Assembly (NCBI GenBank): GCA_964555845.1 | Contig: CAZKUA010000002.1 | Location: 62,001-126,000, forward strand | Direction of reading: 5' to 3' | Origin: JALNXF01 sp964555845 | GTDB lineage: Bacteria; Patescibacteriota; Gracilibacteria; BD1-5; UBA2023 | Length of the DNA: 64,000 nucleotides | Part shown: positions 18,676 to 29,892 of the stretch, piece after piece | How the letters are laid out: the number at the start of each line of letters is the position of its first letter | How positions within the stretch are numbered: the first letter of the stretch is position 1 | The notes under the pieces: model-generated | Seen by the model: the letters and a program-made list of their open reading frames with translations, nothing else | The model's database searches: none | What the model was told of the DNA's origin: nothing | Translations under genes and position numbers: made by a program

Positions 18676-19575
18676 TTATTTTAGTTCAAAGCGAATCCAC
18701 GGGATTAGATGATCACTAATCTTTCTGGCTTCATCGAGATTTCCAATAATACCTACGAAATCAAGAACCCCTCGATTCATAACTTTTATATCAGTCGAGG
18801 TGTAGATATTATCATACTCTTTTAGCTTATAATTGCCTTTTACGACCTTTGTTTTGAGACTAGTTTTTTCCTCAAAATGATGAATTAAACCAAATACTTT
18901 TTCAAAAACCACATCCGTGTCTTTGTGACCAAGATTAAAGTCTCCAGACACTATGACATTTTGTTTTTCAAAAGCATCCAATCCATTTGCAATAGCCTGT
19001 AGCTCACTTTTTGGATCTTTGCTTTTTGGCTGAAGATGAAAACTGTAAATATGAACATATTTCCCGGTTTTCTTCTCTTTGAGAACACTATGAAAAGGTT
19101 CTCTATTCACACCAGAATCAAGCTCACTTAACAGAGCCGACTTGTTGTGAATACCATCAAACTTGTCTTTTCGGAAAATCGTTACAAATCTCTCAGTGCC
19201 AGGACCCTGAGTTGGATCGCTCAGTAGATAATCCCAAGGCGCTCCAAGTCTATTTAGACTATCGAGAAGCTTGGCGACAGCTTTACCTCCCCATGGTCCG
19301 GTGCTGACTTCTTGGATACTGATAATATCAAAATCCTTGAGAAGTCTGGCCATAGCCTCAATCGTAGGAATTTCAAACGATTTATTTGGCATTTTAATAG
19401 TTGACTTTACTTTGCTCTCGCCAAAATTAAAGGCATTAAATTGAGCGTAAGTAAAACCAGATTTATTTTCCACGGTATTTACTTTTGAGATTTTTTCTTC
19501 ACCATTTGTCTGATTACACCCAAAAGTTAAAAGCGAAAATAAAACCAAAAATACTGCAAATTTGAAATTCTTCAT
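18676..19575 (-). CDS. secreted endonuclease/exonuclease/phosphatase-fold lipoprotein, UGA-free
   Basis: A 299-residue lipoprotein (signal with lipobox LTFG-C near residue 20) carrying an EEP (DNase I-like) domain. IISIQEVST holds the metal-binding Glu, SGDFNLGHKD the Asp-x-Asn site, and ISDHLIPWI the catalytic Asp-His. Likely a cell-surface DNase or phosphodiesterase, useful for nucleotide scavenging. It has no in-frame TGA. A GGGGAG Shine-Dalgarno, a TTGACA-16-TATAAA promoter and its own terminator make it a separate transcription unit of the imported class. The stop is TAA. Confidence 0.88.
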   Translation of the reverse strand: MKNFKFAVFLVLFSLLTFGCNQTNGEEKISKVNTVENKSGFTYAQFNAFNFGESKVKSTIKMPNKSFEIPTIEAMARLLKDFDIISIQEVSTGPWGGKAVAKLLDSLNRLGAPWDYLLSDPTQGPGTERFVTIFRKDKFDGIHNKSALLSELDSGVNREPFHSVLKEKKTGKYVHIYSFHLQPKSKDPKSELQAIANGLDAFEKQNVIVSGDFNLGHKDTDVVFEKVFGLIHHFEEKTSLKTKVVKGNYKLKEYDNIYTSTDIKVMNRGVLDFVGIIGNLDEARKISDHLIPWIRFELK

Positions 19576-19637
19576 ATATGCTCTCCCCTGATTTCGTAGA
19601 TTATGTTAAAAAGCAAAATTTTTGTTTTTGTAAGTAA

Positions 19638-19665
19638 TTTATAGTTAAATAATTATAAATGTCAA
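19638..19665 (-). promoter_or_regulatory. promoter of the nuclease-fold lipoprotein gene
   Basis: On the minus strand TTGACA (19665-19660) and TATAAA (19643-19638) are 16 bases apart. Confidence 0.6.
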
Positions 19666-19673
19666 AAACAATT

Positions 19674-20474
19674 TTATTTTAATTTCAAAAAATCTCTAAA
19701 AGTAGAAACATATAAATCAAAAGAGTTTGAAAATCCACCGTTATGTGTTCCGTTTGTTTTGAGGAAAAATTTGGGATTATTAGCAAGAGAAAAAAGTTTT
19801 TCACTATTTGAGAAATTAATTATTTCGTCTCTAATGCTATGAATTATTAAAACAGGAACGTGGATTTTTGATATTTTTTCATCATTTCTAAAATGAAATT
19901 TCAAAAGAAATTTAACTGGTAAATATGGAAATTGTATACTCGCCATTTCATCTACTGAATAAAATGCAGATTCCACAACTAGGGCTTTTATATTCTTATT
20001 CTTAGCCAAATCTATTGCCACAGCTCCTCCAAAAGATTGCCCCCAAATTATAATATTTTCACTTTTAGTTCATTTATTTAAAACATACTGATAAACCGCA
20101 TTGGCATCTTTTTCTAAATCTTGTTCACTTAAAATTTCGCCTCAACTTCTCCCATATCAGCGATAATCCGGCATTATCGCATTTATTTTAAGTTCATTGA
20201 AAATTTTTATTCTTTCTCTATTAAAAAAGATATTCCCTCAATTCCCATGAAAAAATATGATAGTCTTATTGCTTTTATTATCAAAATACCACGCATTTAA
20301 TTTTACTCTGTCTTCTGTCTTGATATACACTTCCTCTAAATTAGCCACCTTAGGAATAACAAAAACTCATTTAAAAGGAAAAAATAATAAATTTTTCTGG
20401 TTTAAAAACACGAAAATACAAAAGGCCACATAAGAAAGAAATATAATCAAAGAGAATCTTATTGCTTTTTTCAT
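19674..20474 (-). CDS. membrane-anchored alpha/beta hydrolase
   Basis: A 266-residue BEM46/ABHD13-like hydrolase. An N-terminal hydrophobic segment (FSLIIFLSYVAFCIFVF) anchors it to the membrane. FFHGNGGN gives the oxyanion HG motif, GQSFGGAVA the nucleophile elbow, and late Asp (SIRDEI) and His (NGTHNGG) complete the triad. The substrate is unknown. It is written in code 25 and is the last gene of a minus-strand run that begins near 23.6 kb. Confidence 0.85.
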
Positions 20475-20484
20475 AATTTCTATG

Positions 20485-20796
20485 TTAATCAGTCTCATCT
20501 AAAATAATTCTGTCTTTAAAGCCTCATCTTTTTTCTTGTTTTTCTTTTCTTAATTTCTCTAAATCTTCTCTGCTAATTCATTTAAAATCACAAATCGCAT
20601 AAATGACTTCAAGGGTATCTGCTAGTTCTTCAATCAAAACACTATCATCCTCCAAAACTTCAGTCACTTCTTCTTGAAGTTTTTCTTTTAATTTAAGCCA
20701 ATATTCCTCATTATCCGCAATATGAGAAGTAAATTTTACTCATTTTCCCTCCATTATTTCAGGAATTTTATCTCTTATAAGTTTATTATATTTCAT
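20485..20796 (-). CDS. MazG-like nucleoside triphosphate pyrophosphohydrolase
   Basis: A 103-residue all-alpha NTP pyrophosphohydrolase. It opens with the family signature YNKLIRDKIPEI, followed by LKEKLQEEVTEVLED and IEELADTLEVIYAI, which provide the acidic metal site (EExxE and ExxD). The family removes non-canonical NTPs. It sits between a Nudix gene and the hydrolase gene on the same strand, part of a house-cleaning cluster. Confidence 0.85.
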
Positions 20797-20823
20797 AGTT
20801 TTTTAAATTAGTTAAACATTTTT

Positions 20824-21249
20824 CTATTTTATAACAGATCTTTTAATTTGAGTTTTAAGTATTACTTCGTTTTGATTTTCAAAAAAATCTTTTATTCTTT
20901 CTATATGATTTCAAAAAGTATTTTCAGGAATTTCATGACTAGGAAAATATCTTATATCTCTTGCTTCTTTGTTTAAGGTTATTTCACCACCAATAATTCT
21001 ACATTCAAAAGAAAAAACAATCTCATTTTTATGTAGCTTGCTATAAATACCATGTAACTTCATAACTTCTGCGTCGAGTCCAGTTTCTTCTTTTATTTCA
21101 CGAATAACTCATTGCGAAGGTGATTCTCATTTTTCGAGACCACCACCAGGCAGGTTCCAATAATTACAATCAGTTCTTAAACATAAAAGAACATGATTTT
21201 GCTCATTTGTAATAATTCCAAAAGTACCAATTGTAAATGTTTGTTGCAT
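20824..21249 (-). CDS. Nudix hydrolase
   Basis: A 141-residue protein with a perfect Nudix box, GGLEKGESPSQGVIREIKEETGL, near residues 39-61. The N-terminal strand TFGIITNEQNHVLLCLR is typical. The likely substrate is a nucleoside diphosphate derivative or a damaged NTP; the family member cannot be named. It is 27 bases upstream of the MazG-like gene. Confidence 0.9.
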
Positions 21250-21282
21250 AGTTTTTAATTAAGCTATTAATCTAAATTATTC

Positions 21283-21804
21283 TTAAATATCTTTTGGATT
21301 TAATTCTTCAAAATGCCTTTTTGAATATATTCCAATTCATCTTAATTTTGTCTCCTCCCTAGTACTATTAGTAAATAAAGTAATATGAGGAAATGGGACT
21401 TCAAATTGTTTTTTTAACAATGAATTCAATTTTTCATAAAACTCATTTATTTTATCAATTGTTACTACCTGTATTATTGATTTACGTTTCTCGAAAATTG
21501 TATTTGGGTTATTATAACTATTTTCTAAATAATAGAAATTATTTTCTGGATTTACTATCCAATTAATTAATTCCGATGTTTTTCTTATTTTATCTAATAT
21601 TTCATTTCTTTTTATTTTACTTAAATTTTCAAGAGATTTTAAAATTTCTTCTCCAGTTTTACTGCCTATTATAGTAAAATGAAATTCTTTTTTCTCTAAA
21701 AGATCTAGTTTCTCTGCTTCAATTCTTTTAATATTTAAATCAATTGCTTTATTATCAATTTCTAAAATCAGAGTTACAGTTTCAGGATTAAATTTTATTT
21801 TCAT
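21283..21804 (-). CDS. 2H phosphoesterase-like protein
   Basis: A 173-residue protein with two His-x-Thr motifs, FHFTIIGS (near residue 41) and PHITLFTNS (near residue 139), the signature of the 2H (2'-5' RNA ligase/cyclic phosphodiesterase) fold. It reads through one TGA (Gly) near residue 157. A role in RNA 2',3'-cyclic phosphate or ADP-ribose phosphate processing is possible. It lies 11 bases downstream of the HIT-like gene. Confidence 0.7.
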
Positions 21805-21815
21805 AATTTTTTAAA

Positions 21816-22241
21816 TTAAAAATCTTTCATATATTCCTTCATTATCTTAACATATTCTTTAACCTCTTTTACTATTTCATCAGTGACCATATTTTCTTTT
21901 GCATAATTCATAATTGGTCTTACAGATTCTATTTTATTTCCAAATTTCTCCATCCGAATATATCTTGGAAAAATCCATAAATGAAAATCTCCGTCTGTAT
22001 CTTCATTTTGAAATAAATACACATCTTTAATATCAAGAACCTCCCTCATTCATTTACGAATTTTACGTAAAAGATTCATAAATTCTATAGATTCCTCGTC
22101 TGTAAATTCAGAGATAGACTTAATTTTTCTTTTTGGAGCCAGAATAAAAAATCCAGGAATTGGAACTTCCCAATCTTGATTAATTTGAAAATACATAGCA
22201 TCAATAACTATATCCTTTGAAAACAAAATTTTACCAATCAT
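21816..22241 (-). CDS. HIT-like hydrolase
   Basis: A 141-residue protein that a standard-code reading would split in two at a TGA near residue 64. DGDFHLWIFPRY near residue 100 resembles the histidine triad region, although it keeps fewer His than the canonical HxHxH. N-terminal VPIPGFFILAPKRKIKSI matches the HIT fold. A nucleotide hydrolase or transferase role is likely. It is 12 bases from the HAD fusion gene upstream. Confidence 0.65.
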
Positions 22242-22253
22242 ATATTTTAAAAG

Positions 22254-23594
22254 TTATATTTTCTGAATTACATCACTCAATTCTCATTCTTTCCCTAAAT
22301 ATAGGTCATATCCTGGTATACTTTCATCACAAAATCATATTTTAAAGCAATTTCATTTATACATCTGTAAATCTGAATCGTCATCTCAAAGAAGAATAAT
22401 TTTATCATAATATTCTAAATTAAAATGATGATTATTTTTATTTAAAGAAGTTATTATTGGATCTTTGTCATATTTTGTAGCTTTTCAATTTTCATCAAAA
22501 AATAATCTATTTCAACTAATTTTAATTCAATCTAGAGTTATTTGATTTTGCTCTAAAAACGATTCTATAAAATTACAAACCCCAGAGGATACAATATATA
22601 AATCAATATTATTAGATTTTATATAATCAAAAAAATTTTTTAATCACTTTCTCACAGAGAAATAATTTTCATCTTTTGTAATTTGATTTACTAAATCTTG
22701 GGTTAATCAATATTTAATAAATAACTCCAAATGCTTAGACCACCACTCAGTTGTTTTTTCTACATTTTTATGTAATTCAAAATCGTGATATTGTCTATAA
22801 AATTCATTTCTTTCTCTCGTATAATCTTCCCCAAGAAGTCCTGATTTAGCAAAAACTGACCAGGTTGTAGGATTAGTTCAAGAAGTTAGGGTTTTTGAAA
22901 AATCAGAAATAATAGCAGTTTTATTTCTTTTCTCCAATAACTCCACTGCCTTTTTGCTTACAATGTAGGCATTTGGTGCCATATTTTGGATTGTTTGTAA
23001 TTTGTCGATTTCGTACCAATTTCCATCAATTGTATATTCTGCTTGAATATGTCACAAATTTCATTCGTATTTCTTTACTATAAAATGTATTAGACAAACT
23101 AATTTATAATATATTTCTCAATTTTCTTCATTTTCCATTAGAGCCCAATCTACAAGTGGAACTTCATTATATTCTTCAATAATTTTTGCTCCGGTTCTGT
23201 TTTGCGTTCTAATTCTTGCATTATTTCTTACTTTATCTATATCAAATTTATAAACTCAATCTTGCATAAAAATAACTTCTTTATTTTCATCTTCCATAGG
23301 ACTTCATCCAGTAAATTGATGTTGAATTTTTCAGTCTTTTAAAGTAGTTACAAGAAAGACTTTTTTATTATCTTCACTCAAGAAAATGTGCCCCGAAGAA
23401 TAAACTCTAACAATTTTTTTAGAATTGTAAGTTTCTGCATTTATTATTTTTTCTAATAATTCTTCGCTTATATTTCCTCATAAATCCTTAACTCATAATT
23501 TTACAATTCCCTCAGAAGTTTTTCTTACACTACAAAGATTTAATCATTCACAGAAATTGCTTATAGAAGCTTTTGGCATATATGAATTTTGCAT
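22254..23594 (-). CDS. fusion: unknown N-terminal domain + UMPH-1/HAD pyrimidine 5'-nucleotidase-like domain
   Basis: A 446-residue protein. From residue 225 on it has HAD motifs: ISDFSKTLTS (motif I, Asp nucleophile), LYIVSSGV (motif II) and LLGDDDSDLQMY (motif IV), with the FAKSGLLGEDY cap seen in pyrimidine 5'-nucleotidases. The first 220 residues are not recognised; FTGGSPMEDENKEVIF looks slightly Nudix-like. Salvage of nucleosides from nucleotides would fit the reduced metabolism. Several Gly are TGA. Confidence 0.65.
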
Positions 23595-23636
23595 AAATTT
23601 TATAAGTTAAATAATTAATTCAGTCTATTTTATGAG

Positions 23637-23660
23637 AAAAATTTGCTTTAGCAAATTTTT
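23637..23660. terminator. bidirectional hairpin terminator
   Basis: AAATTTGC-TTTA-GCAAATTT flanked by A and T runs just downstream of the comM stop. Confidence 0.7.
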
Positions 23661-25178
23661 TTACTTCTTCCTATAACTCAAAGCCTCCGCTAAATGAGGG
23701 ATCTTGACTGCATCGCTTCACTCGAGATCGGCTATAGTTTGAGCGAGTTTTAGGATTCTGAAATATGCTCTTGTTGATAAATCCAATTTTTGAACTGAAT
23801 TTTTGATAAATTTATCTTCCTCAACTCATATTTTACAGAATTTTTCTATTTCTTTGTTGCTCATTTCACTGTTGTAGGTTTTTCCAGTTCCGGCAAATCT
23901 AGCAAGCTGGATTCTGCGGGCTTTTTCAATTGTCTCTTTCATATCTTTGCTACTTGTTTTTTTCGATTTTGAGGTGTCAAAATCTTCAATTTTCACTCTT
24001 GGAACATTTATGAAAATATCCATTCTATCGAGTATTGGTCCTGAGAGTTTACTTCTGTATTTCTCTACTTGGGATTGACTACAAATACAAGGCTTTTCTT
24101 TATCTCATAAAAATCCGCAAGGACAAGGATTTAGCGCTCAAATAAGCGTAAATTTGGCTGGATATTTGTAAGAAGCATTAATTCTGTTTATTGTAATTTC
24201 ACCATCTTCAATTGGTTGACGGAGAGTTTCAATTAATTTATTATCAAACTCTAGAAATTCATCCAAAAATAGCACTCATTTATGAGATAGACTAATTTCA
24301 CCTGGACGAGAATCTCTTCATCCACCCACAATACTTATAATACTAGCTGTGTGATGAACTTTTCTGAAAGGTCTGCGAAAAATTAGAGGCTTTTCTTTTG
24401 TGAGAAGTCAGGCAATAGAGTATATTTTTGAGACTTCAATTACTTCATCGATACTCATTTCTGGCAATATTGATGCAAAAGCCTTAGCAAGCATTGTTTT
24501 TCCAGATCCGGGAGGTCATTCCATAAGTAGATTATGTCCTCAGGCTCCGGCAATTAAAAGGGTGCGTTTTGCTTGTTCTTGTCAGATAATCTGAGCAAAA
24601 TCAACTTCAAATTTATTCTCGGATAAAAAATCTTTTATATTAATTTTTGGAGCAATTGGAGCCTCTTTTGTCTCATTTAAAATATCCACAATTTCAGTCA
24701 AATTAGCGACAGCGACAATATTAATTCCTGGAATTAAACTCGCCTCTTCTCTGTTTTCCTCTGGCACAAATATATATTTATAATTATTTTCTTTAGCAAA
24801 AATTACTGAAGGCAAAATTGAACTAATTCATCTTAACTTCCCATCCAGAGCTAGTTCTCCCAAAAATATTGATTTATTCAAAAAATCTTGACTAAATTCA
24901 AAATCTTTAGAAAGTATTCAAATAGCAATAGCAAGGTCAAAACTTGGTCATTTTTTCCTAATGTCAGCTGGTGCGAGATTAACTGTAATTCTTGTAGTTG
25001 GAAAACTATACCCTGAATTTTTGACTGCAGTTCTCACTCTTTCTTTACTTTCTTGGATTGAAGTATCTGCTAGTCATACTATAGTAAAGCTTGTGACTCA
25101 ATATGATACGTCCACTTCCACCTCTATTTTCGTTCATTCAAGTCAATTTATAGATACTGAATTTATTTTTGATACCAT
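23661..25178 (-). CDS. comM: ComM/YifB family Mg chelatase-like AAA+ ATPase
   Basis: A 505-residue protein. The N-terminal Lon-like domain (VSINGLEGTKIEVEVDVSYG..FTIVGLADTSIQESKERVR) is followed by Walker A GPPGSGKTMLAKA (near residue 215), Walker B VLFLDEFLEF and NPCPCGF with zinc-binding Cys, then the C-terminal Mg-chelatase helical part. ComM drives branch migration during natural transformation, so the gene hints at DNA uptake. The first Gly of Walker A is TGA. The gene is transcribed away from the acidic membrane-protein gene. Confidence 0.93.
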
Positions 25179-25207
25179 ATTTTTTAAATAAAAAATAGTT
25201 TATATCC

Positions 25208-25223
25208 AAAGTATATATACTTT
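25208..25223. promoter_or_regulatory. 16-bp perfect palindrome upstream of comM
   Basis: AAAGTATATATACTTT, 30 bases ahead of the comM start, in the divergent region. Possible operator. Confidence 0.4.
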
Positions 25224-25324
25224 TATATTTTGTCAAATTTTTTGTCTAATTTTAGTTTACCGATTTTATTCAATTTGCAAATTTAAAAAATTTATTTCAT
25301 ATTTTTGACAATATTGAAAATATA

Positions 25325-25339
25325 GGATATAGTATATCC
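25325..25339. promoter_or_regulatory. 15-bp palindrome over a -10 region
   Basis: GGATATAGTATATCC (7-1-7) lies 15 bases after a TTGACA (25305-25310) and 29 bases before the ATG at 25368. It overlaps the likely -10 (TATAGT) and could be an operator. Confidence 0.4.
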
Positions 25340-25367
25340 ATCTTTTATATTTTAAACAAAAATAAAT

Positions 25368-26630
25368 ATGGTTAAATTAGATCTTGGAGCATTGCAAAAA
25401 ATTAATAACACTGCAATTTTATCTGAAGAAACTCCTGTTTCTACTCCTACTGTAGAAAATATTACTCCAGTAGAAAATACGGACTTGACACCTCAAAAAC
25501 CAAAAATTAGTTTATCAAAACTTATGTGATTACCTGATGTTCCAGAAACTAATCCTATAGTAGAAGCAGAAAAAATTCCAGAAATAAAATTAGAAATTGA
25601 AGAAACTCAAATTGAAATTATTTCTGAATCTCCTAATGTAGGAGAAATTCTAATTCCAAAAATAGAAGAAGCTAATTTTGTTTTAACTGAAAAGCAAGAA
25701 GAGGCTCTAATTGAAGAGGAAATTGCAGAAGAAGTTGCAGAAGCAAATAGTGGTTCTGAATCTCTTTTTATACAAGAAGAAAAAAAGGAGGAAAAAGAAG
25801 AGGAAATAGTGAATTTGACATGAAAAGAGTTTTTTCCAAATTTTGACCTTGGGAAAGAATTTAATCTTTTTGATGATGAAGAAGAAAAAGCAAATGTTTC
25901 TGCTACTACTAATCCAGTTGAGACAGAAATCCCAAATACTCAAATAATTAATTCTCAAGAAGAAATTGCAGTTACCGATATCAGTACTGCTATAGAAGAA
26001 AATAACAACGTAATTAATCCTGAAAAAGAAGAGGCTATTCCTGTGCTAGATTTAACCGAAACGAAAGCAGAAACTGAGGAAATTATTAATTTAAATAATG
26101 CAACTGAAACTGCTGAAGTTCAAGAAATTGCAGAAAATGAACCATTGCCAGATACTCAAGACTATGTAAACAAAGTAAAAACTGACTTATCAGCAAAAAG
26201 ATTATTAGGATGAATTAAATCATTTAACAAAAAAGTTGTTATCTCTGCCTTATCAGTTGTTTTGCTTTGAATTTGAATTTTTGGATTTTTTAATATTTGA
26301 AATCTTGGTAAAATTAATATTTTCGAAAATGGAAATACTGATACTCCACCTGTTTTAACAAACTCTTGATCTAATTATGTAGAATGAGTTGACTATTTCA
26401 TAGTTACTACTAGAAAATCAAATCCTAAAGCCAAAAAAGCCACAGCAAACACCTGAGCTCTAGATAACACTTGAACAACAAATACAGAAACTCCAGAAAT
26501 AGCATTATCTTGAAGTCTAAATACAGACTCACCAGAAACTACTTCTAGCTGAGAAATTATAAGCACTTGAGCTATAAATATTAATCAAGCCCCAGACGAT
26601 ACTGTAGTTATAACTCCAGATATACAATAA
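25368..26630 (+). CDS. acidic single-pass membrane protein, unknown function
   Basis: A 420-residue protein. The first 270 residues are strongly acidic (long runs of Glu, Ile, Pro, Thr) and look disordered. One membrane segment (VVISALSVVLLGIGIFGFF, near residue 290) follows a basic stretch, and the C-terminal 110 residues are Ser/Thr/Gly-rich and probably outside. No domain was recognised. It is alone on its strand, divergent from comM, with a palindrome over its promoter. Confidence 0.65.
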
Positions 26631-26639
26631 AACTCTATC

Positions 26640-26796
26640 TGTCATTTCGAGTGATAACGAGAAATCTCTTTAAATCAAATCTCTTGAGACTAAAAATTGA
26701 AGAAAAGTTAAACTTAAATTTATTATTGCAAATAAAATTATATAGAAAGGGATTTCTCACTTCGTTCGAAATGACAAAGGAAAGTTCGAAATGACA
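26640..26796. repeat. palindromic intergenic repeat, family A
   Basis: Starts TGTCATTTCGAGTG; the right side has two successive GAAATGACA ends (26776, 26796). The core is almost the same as in the 10758 copy. Confidence 0.85.
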
Positions 26797-26812
26797 GAAG
26801 TGGGGAATTTTT

Positions 26813-28459
26813 TTATTTCTCAATTATAAAATCAATGCTATCTGGATTAGAAGAAACACGGGTTAGCCAAAAAGGTGAGAATTCTATTTTTACATTTGCT
26901 ATGTTTGGGTCATTTAGAAGGATTGAAGTTGCTTCTTTTTGGGTAGATCAGGCTATTAAGTTTTTTAATTTTTTTGTAAGATTATTGGTAGAATCCTCGA
27001 AATTATACGAAATAGTAGAGTCAAGTTCTGTTGTGGCTTTCATCTGGAATCAAGAAGTTTCACTTTGAGATAAAATATTTGTTATTTTCACAGAATCTTC
27101 ATTTATATTTATAAGTTTTTCAGTTCAAAGAAGTATATTTTCATTCAAAATATTTTTAAGATAACTTACAAGTCACCTCTTGTCATAGATAAAAGATTTA
27201 GCAACAACACTTCATTTTAGGGTAATTTCTTCTATTTTATCTCATACTTTAACTTCTGTTGTGGGCTTAATTTCAGAGAGCTCATATTTTATAATATTAT
27301 TTATAGGCAATATTTGATAATCCTCATTATTTTGGATATTGGCGGTTTTTACCTTTTGCTTGAGAGTTTCAAGAGATTTTGTCTTAAGTTTTTCGCCTAA
27401 AATATTTTTGAATTTTTCTAATTCTTCTGTTGTCAAAATATGTATTTTTGGATCCACTCATCCGGTGAAAGCGACTGTAGTTTTAGCGTAAATTTTGTCC
27501 CTGTTAAACTTCAAACCTGGAATAGTTAAAACTACATCAGAAGCTATATTTCACCTTTTTCAAGCTAAATTTCAAGCTAAATCATAAGGATCTGCGGTAA
27601 TATTTATCACAATTTTTCAGGCTTCTACTGCTCAAGAAGCGCTTGTTGCTGGAGGCACTTTTGCCCACTCAGAACTTCTAAAAACCAACCCAGAATCAGT
27701 TACAAATCTTGTATTTGGTTTAAAAATTTGTTCTTGGCGTAATTCATTATAAATCTCAACACTACCATAAGCATTTTTTGTACTTTTTTTGTCTATTGTA
27801 GACACATTAAAAGTATAATCTAAACTGTCTTCCGCTGTAATATTTCTGGTTTGGATTACATTTTTACCATCCAAAAGACTGGAATCATTTTGCATAGAAT
27901 AAATAATATTTCTCGAAACTGTCTTAACTCCAAGCTCTGGATTTATATAAATGTAAGTCTTTGATACTGCGAAATAGAAAATAAATGAAAGCAGAGATAA
28001 TGATATAACTAAGCCAAAAATTAGAAGAAAAAAGTTAGAGTCTTCTATCATTTTCTTATTTTTGTATGTTTTTACTCTTTTTTTAAAAAAGAAAAATGAT
28101 TTTTGGGAGATTTTTTTCACTTCATACAAAAGATACTCTAAAAATGTGAAATTATACCTCAAAATATGGGTTTTCGCGAAATTTTCCTCAAATTCTATAT
28201 CATCGCTTTTATAGAAAAATTTAATTCATAATTTCTCTCAAAGTGCTTTTAATTCCCTATCTGAAGTAATTATATGCAGTTTTTTTGAGCTAAATCTGTA
28301 AGTTAATAATTTTAAATTGAAATAATTTTTCAACACAAAATTATCCTCAACTTCTAGATAAATTAAGTTACTATCCTTGGCTTCTTTCTCTATTTTTGAG
28401 ACTATATCAAGAATTGTATCGGTATTTTTTATTACTATTTTTTTCTCTTTATTATTCAT
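26813..28459 (-). CDS. baseplate J-like domain membrane protein (CPR type)
   Basis: A 548-residue protein. The N-terminal soluble part (LIYLEVEDNFVLKNYFNLKLL, LHIITSDRELKALGEKLGI) and one membrane segment (FFLLIFGLVISLSLLSFIFYF, near residue 150) are followed by a beta-rich external region. There SVEIYNELRQEQIFKPNTRF, GLVFRSSEWAKVPPATSA, ADPYDLAGNLAG and LTIPGLK follow the baseplate J-like pattern found in candidate-phyla proteins. The function is unknown, probably envelope-associated. Its start codon overlaps the end of the FtsA-like gene by eight bases, so the two are coupled. Confidence 0.75.
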
Positions 28460-29654
28460 ATTTATATAATATATATCTTAAAATACGGGCTATCGGGTCT
28501 TTTTTTGCACTGAGCATTTCCTTTCAAACTTTCACTATAGAGGCCAAAATTATATCACTATTATTATTAAGTTCTGACATATTTTTATCTTCAATATATT
28601 TGTCTTGCACTAAAATATTTTTTCAAAAATTCTTCTGCGTAAAATACTCTCAAATTTTTTCTTTAAGAACTTCGCTCACTGCTCAACCAGATATGAAAAT
28701 ATTTTTTATAAAAAGAGCTTTTTCAATATCTTGGCTAGCCACAGCTATCGCATCAAAAATCAAATTGAAAAATGATGAGAAAATTTCTTCATATTTAGAA
28801 TAATTTGCGTCGGTTTCCTTTATAATATTTTCAATATCAAAATAATTTAAACTCTCCTTTCTCTTAAATTCTTCTTCCAAAACCTCAATTCCAAAATTTA
28901 TAATATTAAAACCTAGAATTTCTGAATTATTTTCTAAAACTATGGTAGTTTTCGAATATCCAAAATCCACAAAAAGATTATAATCAAAAGCAAAAGGAGT
29001 GTCTTCAATAAGTTTCGGGATAGTTATTCAGATAGGAATTATTGAAATTAGATTTTTTCAAAGTCAATTAATAATTTTCTTTATTATATTAAATTTTCCA
29101 GTTGGAGCAAACACATTAATTAAATTGAGTTTAACATTTTTTCCAGTAAATCAAATAGGATTAGAAATCCTTTGTCAGTCTATATAAATAGAGATTATTG
29201 AAGTTGTAATAAGTTTCATTTCAGAATCAATTATTCCAAGACGAGATTCTATTTTTGTCTTGATTTTGTCTAGTGACTTATATTCCACTGTCTTAATTAT
29301 TTCATCTATTTCTTCCATTGAGATAGGCTTTTCTTTGGATTGTCTAACATAATTTGTAGAAATATTGTCATATAATTCCTGAGATGAACTAAACCCTACG
29401 ACTATATCTTTTGGAATTTTGTCTATATTTTGACAAGCCTTAGTTATCGCCTTCTCTATTGATTTTGTCGAAGAATTCAGATCTGCAATTTCCCCAAAAA
29501 TGAAATCTTTTTTATTTTGTCTAAGACTGGTTTTAGCAAGTATTTTTACCTCTCATCACTCTATTTTACATATAGCCACTTTCACCTTAGAAGCGCCAAT
29601 ATCGAGTGCTATAAAGTTATCATATTCCAAGACATTACTTATTTTAAATGACAT
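28452..29654 (-). CDS. FtsA/PilM-like actin-fold ATPase
   Basis: A 400-residue actin-fold protein. The phosphate-1 loop is FIALDIGASKVKVAI, phosphate-2 is LFVDFGYSKTTIVL, and the middle has an SHS2-like stretch (VKLNLINVFAPTGKFNIIKKII). The pattern fits FtsA, which links FtsZ to the membrane, or PilM of type IV pili. No ftsZ or pilNO lies next to it to decide. The partner downstream is a membrane protein with a baseplate-J-like exterior, so the pair may form a membrane-spanning assembly. Confidence 0.75.
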
Positions 29655-29794
29655 TTTTCCTAAAAGTAAATTATTATTTTACAGGCATTATAGCAAAGAA
29701 GTAAAAAAAACAATTTTAATTTTAATTATTTTCTCTTGACAAGTTTATATTTAATATTGTAATATATAAGCCAATATTTACATAAAACTTTTTC

Positions 29795-29822
29795 TTGACA
29801 AAACTAAATTTATTCTTATTTT
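29795..29822 (+). promoter_or_regulatory. promoter and leader of the first UGA-free membrane gene
   Basis: TTGACA (29795-29800) and TATTTT (29817-29822) are 16 bases apart. The preceding AAACTTTTTCTTGACAAAA and the leader to TCTACTGGAGG recur upstream of the next gene (30485). Confidence 0.55.
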
Positions 29823-29892
29823 ACATTTAATGAAATAATTCAGAAAACAAAAATCAAGACAAAAACAAAATTCTACTGGAGGGGAAATTATC

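Noticed and set aside
26635..26823. 62-residue minus-strand frame
   Set aside because: It consists of the family A repeat; FCHFELSFVISNEVRNPFL-type peptides are translated palindromes, not a gene.
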